Source of the DNA: Syntrophaceae bacterium UBA5619 | GTDB taxonomy: Bacteria > Desulfobacterota > Syntrophia > Syntrophales > UBA5619 | Assembly (NCBI GenBank): GCA_002424545.1 | Contig: DIKL01000060.1 | Span: 1 to 12,365 of the forward strand | Direction of reading: 5' to 3' | DNA length: 12,365 nt | The notes under the pieces: model-generated | Told to the model about the DNA's origin: nothing | Seen by the model: the letters and a program-made list of their open reading frames with translations, nothing else | Databases searched by the model: none | Position numbers and translations under genes: made by a program | In this document: one piece after another, positions 5,826 to 12,365 of the stretch | Position numbering within the stretch: position 1 is the first letter of the stretch | How the letters are laid out: each line of letters starts with the position of its first letter

Positions 5826-7817
5826 ATGAAACGGGCGATGAGAACACGGATGCTTTCGGGATTGTTTGTCCTGCTTTTGCTTGCCGGATGCGCCGTCAGC
5901 GAGAGTTTCAAGGTCGGCCAGGATCTGAGCGGCAGCCAGCGTTGGGACGAGGCGATCATCTATTTCCAGAAGGCGGTCAGTGAAGCGCCCGACAACCCCG
6001 AGTACAAAAACGCCCTCGAGAATGCCAAAAGAGAGGCGGCGAAGATTCACCTGGAACGCGCCCGGCAGCTCCTGGCCGCCGCGTCGCCCGAAATAACGGT
6101 CCCGGCCCTGGAACAGGTTCTGAAGGAAGCCGATATCGCCGCCGGCCTGGACCCCCAAAACAAGACCGTTGTCGCGTTCAAACAGGAAATCAGCGGGGAG
6201 ATGGAGGCGGTTCAGGGCAAGCTGAAGAGCCTCTACAGTCAGGCCGATCTGGACATGCAGAAAGAGGACTGGCCGGCGGCGTTGACCAAGCTCAAGCAGG
6301 TCAACAAACTCTTTCCGAACTATGAGGACACGGGCAACCGGCTCGTCCGCTCCGAGCAGGAAGCCGTCAAGAGCCTGTACCAGCAGGGTATTGCCTTGGG
6401 CAAGCAGGAGGAGTGGAAACTGGCGGCCCAGGTCTTCAAGGCGGCCGTCGACATCAATCCCAACTATTACGACCTGTCCACGCTCGCCGAACAGGCGAAG
6501 TCGCGCGACAATGTCCAATACTACCTGACGGAGGCCGATAAGGCGGGCCGTGCCCAGAACTGGGACCGGGCGATCGTGCTCTACGAGAAAGCGCTGGAAT
6601 ATCAGCCCGAGAACCAGGAACTGGCCGGGAAGATGGACGGCATGAAGGCCAAGGTGGGGCAGCTCTACTTTGACGAGGCCGTCAAATTCATGAACCAGGG
6701 CAAGTATTACCCGGCCATGAAACGGGTGGAACGGATCCGGACCTACGCCCCGGGGCTGCAGGACGATCCGATTTTCAAGGAATTTCTCCGGAATTTCTGC
6801 AAGCAGTTGATGGAGCGGGCCGACAAATACACGGAAAAGGAACTCTGGGGGAACGCGCTGGTCTGGCTTCAGAAGGTGGAGGCCATCAACCCCTCCTATC
6901 CGGAACTGTTCCAGAAGGTCCTGGATACCAAGGACCGGATCAACAAGCGGCTCAAGAAATCCATCGCCGTCTTTGACTTCAGCAGCCCGAGCAATGACAA
7001 GGATGCGGGCAAGATTGCCGCCAACAAACTGATCACGTTCCTGCACAAGAGCGCGAGCGGGGATCTCCGGATCATCGAACGGGAAAATCTTCAGTCCATC
7101 CTGCGGGAGATGCAACTGGGACAGACGGGGTTGGTCGATGTGAAGTCGGTCCAGAACGTGGGAAAGATGCGGGGGATCGACACCTTCATCATGGGCGACG
7201 TCCTCCACTTCTCCGCGCGGACGACGGACATGCCGAGCCTGGGTCAGGTCAAGGTTCTGGTCAACGAAGAGGATGTCCGCAATCCGGAGTTCTCCGACTG
7301 GCTGATGATGAACCCCAAGCCCAACGCGGACGACCTCAAGCACGCCCCCCCGCGGACGGTGAAAAAGAAGGATTACCAGTTCATCTCCTACAAACAGGGA
7401 TCGAGCAAGGTCAGCGCCATTATCGAGATTTCGTACAAACTCGTGGACACCCTGACCGGCGAGAACATCTTTACCAACACCATTTCCGGAAGGCTGATCA
7501 AGGAAGACAAGTACCAGGACGGCGTTGCGATTGCCAATATCGCCCACGATCCGCTCGAGCTTCCGACGGAGGTGGAAGTCCTGGACGAGTTGACGAACGA
7601 GAAGATCTCGGAGATGGGCCAGAGCGTGCTCAAGCATTACCAGAGCCTGGAGGTGGAATACTTCAACCAGGGGCAGCAGCAGCAAAAAAGGCGCAACATC
7701 GATCAGGCCGTCGAACGGTACACCGATGCGGTCTACGATGAGAAGCTGAAGGGCATCTCGACCCCGATTTCCCAGAAATCCACGGAATTCATCGATAAGC
7801 TGGTGCAGGATAAATAA
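5826..7817 (+). CDS. TPR-repeat lipoprotein with C-terminal CsgG-family domain
   Basis: 663-aa predicted outer-membrane lipoprotein. The signal peptide ends in lipobox L19-A20-G21-C22; Ala, not Asp, follows the Cys, which favours outer-membrane sorting. Residues ~27-370 hold about six TPR-like helix pairs, for example QRWDEAIIYFQKAV, EEWKLAAQVFKAAV, QNWDRAIVLYEKAL and GKYYPAMKRVE. Residues ~378-610 form the CsgG-type domain: SIAVFDFSSPS, LRIIERENLQSILREMQLGQTGLVD, GIDTFIMGDV and EISYKLVDTLTGENIF, with an insertion of ~70 residues between the last two. A final TPR-like hairpin ends the protein. AGGGAGG lies five bases before ATG 5826, which sets the start; ATG 5772 upstream would spoil the signal peptide. 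CsgG is the curli export pore; relatives serve varied envelope roles, and no curlin gene is here. The TPRs suggest a periplasmic docking surface (inference). Confidence 0.85.
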   Translation: MKRAMRTRMLSGLFVLLLLAGCAVSESFKVGQDLSGSQRWDEAIIYFQKAVSEAPDNPEYKNALENAKREAAKIHLERARQLLAAASPEITVPALEQVLKEADIAAGLDPQNKTVVAFKQEISGEMEAVQGKLKSLYSQADLDMQKEDWPAALTKLKQVNKLFPNYEDTGNRLVRSEQEAVKSLYQQGIALGKQEEWKLAAQVFKAAVDINPNYYDLSTLAEQAKSRDNVQYYLTEADKAGRAQNWDRAIVLYEKALEYQPENQELAGKMDGMKAKVGQLYFDEAVKFMNQGKYYPAMKRVERIRTYAPGLQDDPIFKEFLRNFCKQLMERADKYTEKELWGNALVWLQKVEAINPSYPELFQKVLDTKDRINKRLKKSIAVFDFSSPSNDKDAGKIAANKLITFLHKSASGDLRIIERENLQSILREMQLGQTGLVDVKSVQNVGKMRGIDTFIMGDVLHFSARTTDMPSLGQVKVLVNEEDVRNPEFSDWLMMNPKPNADDLKHAPPRTVKKKDYQFISYKQGSSKVSAIIEISYKLVDTLTGENIFTNTISGRLIKEDKYQDGVAIANIAHDPLELPTEVEVLDELTNEKISEMGQSVLKHYQSLEVEYFNQGQQQQKRRNIDQAVERYTDAVYDEKLKGISTPISQKSTEFIDKLVQDK

Positions 7818-7835
7818 CCAAAGCGAAGCGTGGAG

Positions 7836-7861
7836 AGCCCGGACGTCGATCCGGGCTTTTC
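7836..7861 (+). terminator. Intrinsic terminator or attenuator inside the envelope cluster
   Basis: AGCCCGGA (7836-7843) and TCCGGGCT (7850-7857) form an 8-bp GC-rich stem with a six-base loop, running into TTTTC (7857-7861). It lies between the lipoprotein stop and the ribosome site of the FN3 gene, with no room for a new promoter after it. It therefore probably acts as a partial terminator that lowers expression of the following genes. The T-tract is short, so read-through is likely. Confidence 0.65.
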
Positions 7862-7877
7862 TGCCTGGAGGGAAACC

Positions 7878-10175
7878 ATGAAGAACGGAAGGTTCGGATC
7901 CTTCTCTGTGCTGCTGCTGTTGATGACCGCTTTCTTCCTTCCTGCGCTGGCAGCGGCACAGCCCCCCACGGCGACCCGAGTCTCCGTTTTCAATTTCGGC
8001 ACGGTCAATATCGAAGCCTCCGGCTACGGGACCACCGTGACCAACATGCTGACCACCTCTCTGCAGTCCGAAGCCTCCCTGAACCTGATGGACCGAAAGG
8101 AGTTGGAAGCCTTTCTCAGTCTCAACGACCTGCAGCAGAACGACCAACTCGAAAACGTCATCCAGATCGGAACGCGCCTGGGGCTGAACGTCATCGTCGT
8201 GGGCAACGTGCAGAAGCGGGGGACGATCATCGCCATCCACTGCAAGGTGGTGCACATCGAACAGAAACGGGTGATCTTCCAGACCCAGGTCCGGGCGCTG
8301 GGCGATGCCGGTCTCCTGGGCGAAGTCCGGAAACTCGGTTCCATGATCGTTTCGGCCATCGCGGAGCACGCCAGCAGGCCGCCGGAAGACAAGCCCGCGA
8401 TGAGGGGACCCGTCAACGTCCAGAAGCGGTCGGGGAACATGCGCGTCTCCCTGAGCTGGGAGGATCCCCCCGATGCGCCGGCCGCGGGTTACGAACTCTT
8501 CCGGAGTTCCACGGAGACCGGCCCGTTCGCCAAGATCGGCCAGACGACGCGCCCCGAATATCTCGACCAGGGCCTGGAGCGGAACAGGACCTACTATTAC
8601 AAGATCCGCTCCTTCAATCAGCGGGGGCAGCAGAGCGACTTCTCCGCCGTGATCCCGGCCGAAACGGCCCTGACCCCCAACCCCCCCGTGATTCTGAGCG
8701 CCGAAGCTCACGTGCGGAGCGTCCAGATGATCTGGTCGCCCAGTCCCATGAGCAGTGACGACCCGCTGAAGCTGAAGGGGTACAAGCTCTACCGCGCCAA
8801 GATCGAACCGGGGCCTTACCGGGAGGTGGCCAATATCCTGGGCAAGGATCTGGGGATCGGCGTCGACACCACGACCACCCTCGACAAGCTGTTCAAGGTT
8901 CCCTACCTGGACAAGGGACTGGCCGATGGGGAGGACTATTTTTACCGGGTGACCGCCTACAACGAAAAGAACCTCGAGAGCGAGTATTCCCGCGGCGTGA
9001 AAGCGACGACCATCCCCGCCGTCTCCGGCCTGATCGCCCAGGGCGATCTCATCCGGGAGATCCGACTGAGCTGGAATCCCGTTCCGTCGCCCTTCATCAA
9101 GGGGTATTTCGTCTATCGCAGCCTCCGTGAGGAGGCCGATTTTTTGAAGATCCGGAAACTGGATGCCGCCGGCGCCCGGGCGGACGGGAGAATCGAGTTC
9201 ACGGATACGGAGGGGCTCGCCGATCAGGTCCGCTATTACTATCGCGTCACGGCGGTCGAAGACACCGAAATCGAAACGTCCCCCTCCGTGACCGTTTCCG
9301 CGGTCACCAAGGGGAAGCCGCCGAAACCGGAAGGGCTTCAGGCCAAAAGCGGCCTGGTGAAGCGGGTGGATCTCGCCTGGACGGCCAGCGCGCAGCCGGA
9401 CGTTGCCGGCTACAACATCTACTGGTCGAAGGAAAAGATCGGCAAGTACCTGATGATCAAACGCATCGACGGACGAACGAACAGCGCCTTTACGGATACC
9501 GGTTCCGCCGCTCCGGAAAAGCTGGCGGACGACACCGCGTACTATTACGCCCTGACGACGTTCAACAAGGTGGATGTGGAAAGCGATCTGACGGATCCGG
9601 TTTCCGCGACCACCAAGGCCCGTCCCGCGAAGCCCCTGGCGCTCAAGGCTGCCGATCTCCAGGTGAAACAGGCGCCGCTGTCCTGGGATCCCAATCCGGA
9701 ACAGGATGTCGAGGCGTACGTCGTCTACCGGCTCGAGGGAACCGGGGGCGGGGAGTTTTCCCGTTTGGAGACGGTCGAGAGAAAGAATACCCATATCGAC
9801 AAGGACTTGAAGGACGGCACGGTTTACCAGTACCGTATCCAGGCGGAAGACCGGGACGGGCTGCTGAGCGATCTGTCCGATATCGTCCGCATCCAGACGA
9901 AGCCGCGGCCGAAAGTGCCGTCGGCCGCGAAGGGGCGTATCAGCGGCGGCCAGGCGGAACTCACCTGGCAGGCCAATGAAGAGAGCGATATCGTCCATTA
10001 CGTCGTCTATGAAAAACGTTGGTACGGAACCGAGAAGATCGCCACCGTCAAGGAACCGCGCTTCAGCGAAGCGGGGCCGCCCAAGGGGAAAAAGAAGACC
10101 TATGTCGTGACGGCGGTCGACCAAGACGGGCTGGAAAGCGATCCGTGCCCGGAACTTCTGATTGAAGGACGTTAA
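7878..10175 (+). CDS. CsgG/FlgO-like domain protein with six fibronectin type III domains
   Basis: Exported 765-aa protein. A Sec signal peptide ends at ALAAA (residue 27) before Q28; no lipobox, no later membrane segment. Residues ~32-160 form a CsgG/TolB-N-like domain: VSVFNFGTVNIEASGYGTTV, LNLMDRKELEAFLS, GLNVIVVGNVQKRG and CKVVHIEQKRVIFQTQ. From ~173 to the end I count six fibronectin type III domains starting near residues 173, 264, 378, 480, 582 and 678. Each has the early Trp strand (SLSW, MIWS, RLSWN, DLAWT, PLSWD, ELTW) and most a late tyrosine-rich strand (YYYKI, YFYRV, YYYRV, YYYAL, YQYRI). GGAGGG (7867-7872) five bases before ATG 7878 fixes the start. The protein is probably periplasmic or surface-exposed, with FN3 as spacer or binding modules. 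I know no named family with exactly this layout. Confidence 0.85.
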   Translation: MKNGRFGSFSVLLLLMTAFFLPALAAAQPPTATRVSVFNFGTVNIEASGYGTTVTNMLTTSLQSEASLNLMDRKELEAFLSLNDLQQNDQLENVIQIGTRLGLNVIVVGNVQKRGTIIAIHCKVVHIEQKRVIFQTQVRALGDAGLLGEVRKLGSMIVSAIAEHASRPPEDKPAMRGPVNVQKRSGNMRVSLSWEDPPDAPAAGYELFRSSTETGPFAKIGQTTRPEYLDQGLERNRTYYYKIRSFNQRGQQSDFSAVIPAETALTPNPPVILSAEAHVRSVQMIWSPSPMSSDDPLKLKGYKLYRAKIEPGPYREVANILGKDLGIGVDTTTTLDKLFKVPYLDKGLADGEDYFYRVTAYNEKNLESEYSRGVKATTIPAVSGLIAQGDLIREIRLSWNPVPSPFIKGYFVYRSLREEADFLKIRKLDAAGARADGRIEFTDTEGLADQVRYYYRVTAVEDTEIETSPSVTVSAVTKGKPPKPEGLQAKSGLVKRVDLAWTASAQPDVAGYNIYWSKEKIGKYLMIKRIDGRTNSAFTDTGSAAPEKLADDTAYYYALTTFNKVDVESDLTDPVSATTKARPAKPLALKAADLQVKQAPLSWDPNPEQDVEAYVVYRLEGTGGGEFSRLETVERKNTHIDKDLKDGTVYQYRIQAEDRDGLLSDLSDIVRIQTKPRPKVPSAAKGRISGGQAELTWQANEESDIVHYVVYEKRWYGTEKIATVKEPRFSEAGPPKGKKKTYVVTAVDQDGLESDPCPELLIEGR

Positions 10176-10197
10176 TCAAAGCGGGGTGAGGCGGGGC

Positions 10198-10533
10198 ATG
10201 AAGACGATGAAACCGATATTCCAGCGAGTGGGCAGGATCCTTGTGTTCTTGGCGTTGGTGGGGCTCATCGGCGTCTGTGGTGCCGGAGCGGCCGATACGA
10301 TCGGGAAATACCAGGTGGTGCCGGGAAACGAAGACCAGGCCTTTCTGGTCGACACCACGACGGGCGCCGTCTGGATCCTGACCCACCGCACCATGGCCAC
10401 GGGGCGGGAACCGGTCGCGATCCCCTATAAATTCATCCGGATCTCTCCGCAGCACCGGGGCGAGTTTCTGGTGGAACTGGGGCCGGGTGGCGCGCCAGCC
10501 AAGGGCGGCGACGCGAAAGAGCAGGCCCCCTGA
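10198..10533 (+). CDS. Small exported protein of unknown function
   Basis: A 111-aa protein. Residues 1-32 look like a signal peptide (positively charged start, hydrophobic stretch 14-27, GAGAA before D33); alternatively the stretch is a single N-terminal anchor. IGVC is not an acceptable lipobox. The mature part has GKYQVVPGNEDQAFLVDT followed by TTGAVWIL and then IPYKFIRI. This small beta-rich pattern resembles short conserved proteins in which a value is read out as FLIDTxTGxVW, but I cannot attach a function. The tail (GGAPAKGGDAKEQAP) is low complexity. ATG 10198 is chosen because GAGG (10188-10191) lies six bases upstream; a TTG at 10162 would overlap the previous gene. It lies 22 bases after the FN3 gene and is probably co-transcribed with it. 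Confidence 0.75.
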   Translation: MKTMKPIFQRVGRILVFLALVGLIGVCGAGAADTIGKYQVVPGNEDQAFLVDTTTGAVWILTHRTMATGREPVAIPYKFIRISPQHRGEFLVELGPGGAPAKGGDAKEQAP

Positions 10534-10584
10534 ACCGGGGGAATGCCGGCCTGCGGTGACCGCGGAAAGGACGGAAGGACCGTG

Positions 10585-11538
10585 ATGGAGGTTCATCCGA
10601 TTCCGTGCAGCGGCTTCTGCCGCACGTATGTAGTCACGGGCCGCGAGGGTCTGATGGCGGTCGATGTCGGGAGTGTCGGCGCCGCCCGGGACGCCGTGCG
10701 CTATATCCGGACCGTCCTGGGTCGTTCTTTGGACGCCCTGAGACTGATCGTCGCCACCCATTTTCATATCGATCATATCGGCGGGATCGCCGCGCTGTTC
10801 GCGAAGTGCTCTCCCAAGACGTCAGTGCTGTTCCATCCCCTCGTGAAGGCCTATCTGAAGGCGGGTCGGCAGCTTTCCCCGATGCGCAACTGGGTCACCG
10901 GCTTACTTCCGACGCTCATTACCGGTGGTTTCTTCGGCATCCAGAAATGGTCCGATCTGGCCTTTGACGGTCCGGCCGGTGTGCCTTTGCCGTTCTTCCG
11001 GGATCTCCAGCGCGTGTCCTATGCGGACCGGATCAGTTATCTCGAAGGGAATCGCTTTCCCCGGTCTCGGATTGGCTTCGGTGGCTGGGAGGTGATCGCC
11101 GCACCGGGTCATACGGAGGAGTCGGTGGTTTTCTACAATGAGGCCTCGGGGGAACTCATTACCGGCGACCTGATCCTGGGCCGGAAAGATGGCCGGGGGT
11201 ATCTGAACCGGTTTTGTTGGGATGAAGGCCAGACCCAGCGAACCTTTGCCGCGCTGGCAGAGATGCTCCACGTCCGAATCATTTTCCCGGGTCACGGGCC
11301 GGTGGTCTGGGCTGCTGAGGACGCCTTCCGGAAGGTCGATGATTTCGGCAAGGCGCTGGCGAGAAAGGAGTCGGCAAATGGAAGTGATTCCAAAGTTGGA
11401 ACGTGTCCGGTGGATTCCCCTGAGCCCCGGCATAAAGCTGATCGTCATGTCCGACATGCACAGGGGCGACGGCTCCGGGGCCGACGACTTCGCCAAGAAC
11501 TCCCTGATCTACCGTTGCGCCCTGGAGCATTACCTTGA
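10585..11538 (+). CDS. Metallo-beta-lactamase-fold hydrolase
   Basis: Cytoplasmic two-metal hydrolase of the metallo-beta-lactamase superfamily; substrate unknown. All expected ligands are present: T58-H59-F-H61-I-D63-H64, H176 in APGHTEES, D195 in ITGDLIL and H237 in FPGHGPV. Between the first and second His groups is an insertion of about 90 residues with a hydrophobic patch (WVTGLLPTLITGGFFGIQKW), perhaps a lid or membrane-contact element. GGAAGGA (10573-10579) five bases upstream sets ATG 10585. Nothing marks a glyoxalase, lactonase or RNase specifically. The frame gives 317 aa, but the last ~53 residues lie inside the next gene and are rich in Arg, His and Pro, as expected for an overprinted frame. 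The functional protein probably ends near residue 264, so the stop or frame near 11370 is doubtful. Confidence 0.85.
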   Translation: MEVHPIPCSGFCRTYVVTGREGLMAVDVGSVGAARDAVRYIRTVLGRSLDALRLIVATHFHIDHIGGIAALFAKCSPKTSVLFHPLVKAYLKAGRQLSPMRNWVTGLLPTLITGGFFGIQKWSDLAFDGPAGVPLPFFRDLQRVSYADRISYLEGNRFPRSRIGFGGWEVIAAPGHTEESVVFYNEASGELITGDLILGRKDGRGYLNRFCWDEGQTQRTFAALAEMLHVRIIFPGHGPVVWAAEDAFRKVDDFGKALARKESANGSDSKVGTCPVDSPEPRHKADRHVRHAQGRRLRGRRLRQELPDLPLRPGALP

Positions 11539-12343
11539 AGAAGGGTTCACCTACATCGAACTGGGGGATGCAGAGGAGCTCTGGGAAAATGACAATTTCG
11601 ACCAGATCTACATCACCCACACGCCGGTTTATGAACTCCTGGCCAAATTCCACGATCCGGATCCGGCAAAGACACGTTACCTGAAGGTGTGGGGCAACCA
11701 TGACCTTTACTGGAAGGACCATGAGGCGGTCTACCGGACGCTCTTCCCCGGCATCGAGATTCACGAAGGGATTTTCCTGGTGGCTCCCAAGGGAAGGGGA
11801 TGCGGTGCAAGCAAGGACGAGACGCAAGAGTCCGGGTTAGACGAATGCAAGGGGGCCGGTGGCGCCATCCTCCTCATCCACGGTCACCAGGCAGACCCGA
11901 AGTGCAGCGGTGAGGGGGCTGCCGTCAGCAAGTTTTTTGTCCATCACTTCTGGCCTGATCTCCAGCGGTGCGGCGTCAAGGACCCGACCCGGGCCGCCCT
12001 CAATCCCGGTCTGTGCAACGAGGTGGACAAGCGCCTCCACGAGTGGGCGAACCACAGCGACCAGGGCATCGCCGCCATCATCGCCGGTCACACCCATCGG
12101 GCGGTCTTCGAGAATCTGTCGCTGACGGAGCGCCGCTACCTGGAATCGAAGATCAAGACGGAAGGCGTCGAGATCAAGCACCAGCCCGACGGGAGCTACT
12201 ACAACACCGGCTCTTGTGTCCACCCGCTCAGCATTACCGGGATCGAGATCACCTACGATCGCGGCCCGCAACTTCATCTGATCGAGTGGGGCCAGGCAAC
12301 GGAAGGCCATGCATTGACCATACAGAGGGAGGAACTGTCATGA
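11378..12343 (+). CDS. Calcineurin-like metallophosphoesterase
   Basis: A 321-aa phosphoesterase with the complete set of metal-binding blocks: D26-M-H28 in MSDMHRGDG, G63-D64 in LGDAEELWEN, G106-N107-H108-D109 in WGNHDLYW, HGH at 168-170 and G237-H238-T239-H240 in IAGHTHRAVF. Two metal ions and phosphate-ester cleavage are expected. No signal peptide is evident. The spread of the motifs faintly recalls LpxH-type UDP-diacylglucosamine hydrolases, but the SDMHRG block and the long middle differ, so no substrate is assigned. AAAGGAG (11364-11370) seven bases upstream supports ATG 11378. The gene overlaps the preceding hydrolase frame by 161 bases and its own stop overlaps the next start as ATGA, so all three are probably translated together. 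Confidence 0.9.
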   Translation: MEVIPKLERVRWIPLSPGIKLIVMSDMHRGDGSGADDFAKNSLIYRCALEHYLEEGFTYIELGDAEELWENDNFDQIYITHTPVYELLAKFHDPDPAKTRYLKVWGNHDLYWKDHEAVYRTLFPGIEIHEGIFLVAPKGRGCGASKDETQESGLDECKGAGGAILLIHGHQADPKCSGEGAAVSKFFVHHFWPDLQRCGVKDPTRAALNPGLCNEVDKRLHEWANHSDQGIAAIIAGHTHRAVFENLSLTERRYLESKIKTEGVEIKHQPDGSYYNTGSCVHPLSITGIEITYDRGPQLHLIEWGQATEGHALTIQREELS

Positions 12344-12365
12344 ACCCAGATTTTCCATTAGGAGA
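12340..12365 (+). CDS. Start of an unidentified gene, cut by window edge
   Basis: ATG 12340 overlaps the TGA of the metallophosphoesterase gene (ATGA) and has a strong ribosome site GAGGGAGG (12325-12332) seven bases upstream. Only MNPDFPLG is encoded before the window ends, which is too little to name. Spacing and overlap indicate the same transcription unit. Confidence 0.65.

Noticed and set aside
5598..10124. Open frame of about 1508 codons on the minus strand
   Set aside because: It lies antisense to parts of three well-supported exported proteins with signal peptides, ribosome sites and domain motifs. Its translation is rich in Asp, Gly, Arg, His and Leu without any recognisable domain, as expected from high-GC codon bias on the opposite strand.
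10526..10541. CCCCC/GGGGG stem over the stop of the small exported protein gene
   Set aside because: The five-base stem has no T-tract and lies in GC-rich sequence where such pairings arise by chance; not called as a terminator.

Overview
The window looks like a chromosomal piece of a GC-rich (roughly 60 %) Gram-negative bacterium. A lipoprotein with an outer-membrane-type sorting signal, several CsgG/FlgT-like envelope proteins and a dTDP-rhamnose enzyme indicate a double-membrane cell. The acyl-CoA carboxylase, pgk, truA and rmlD, together with the envelope cluster, suggest a deltaproteobacterial (Desulfobacterota, perhaps Syntrophales-like) source. That placement is an inference from gene style and is not proven by any marker in the window.

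Layout. Bases 1-1288 (minus strand) hold the N-terminal ~429 codons of a biotin-dependent acyl-CoA carboxylase carboxyltransferase subunit. It diverges from pgk (1494-2681, plus strand) across a 205-base intergenic region with a promoter candidate and hairpins. pgk ends in a clear rho-independent terminator (2717-2744). A palindrome-dense intergenic stretch (2745-2841) follows and may be an interspersed repeat. truA (2887-3633) and rmlD (3630-4511) overlap by ATGA and form a small operon. A near-consensus sigma70 promoter sits exactly on the rmlD stop codon and drives the next block.

The central block (4627-10533) is the most interesting part: a FlgT-like periplasmic protein, a TPR-CsgG outer-membrane lipoprotein, a CsgG/FlgO-like protein fused to six fibronectin type III domains, and a small exported protein. 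All three large proteins carry a recognisably similar CsgG/TolB-N-type alpha/beta domain, and none is accompanied by flagellar or curli genes here. A hairpin plus T-tract between the second and third genes suggests attenuated expression of the FN3 protein. I interpret the set as parts of an uncharacterised outer-membrane/periplasmic ring or surface-organelle assembly; this is inference.

The right end (10585-12365) encodes a complete-looking metallo-beta-lactamase-fold hydrolase, a calcineurin-like metallophosphoesterase that overlaps it by an unusual 161 bases, and the first eight codons of a further ATGA-coupled gene. Genes fill almost the whole window, and no stretch over 300 bases lacks a gene. 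I saw no tRNA, rRNA, CRISPR array, transposase or integrase.
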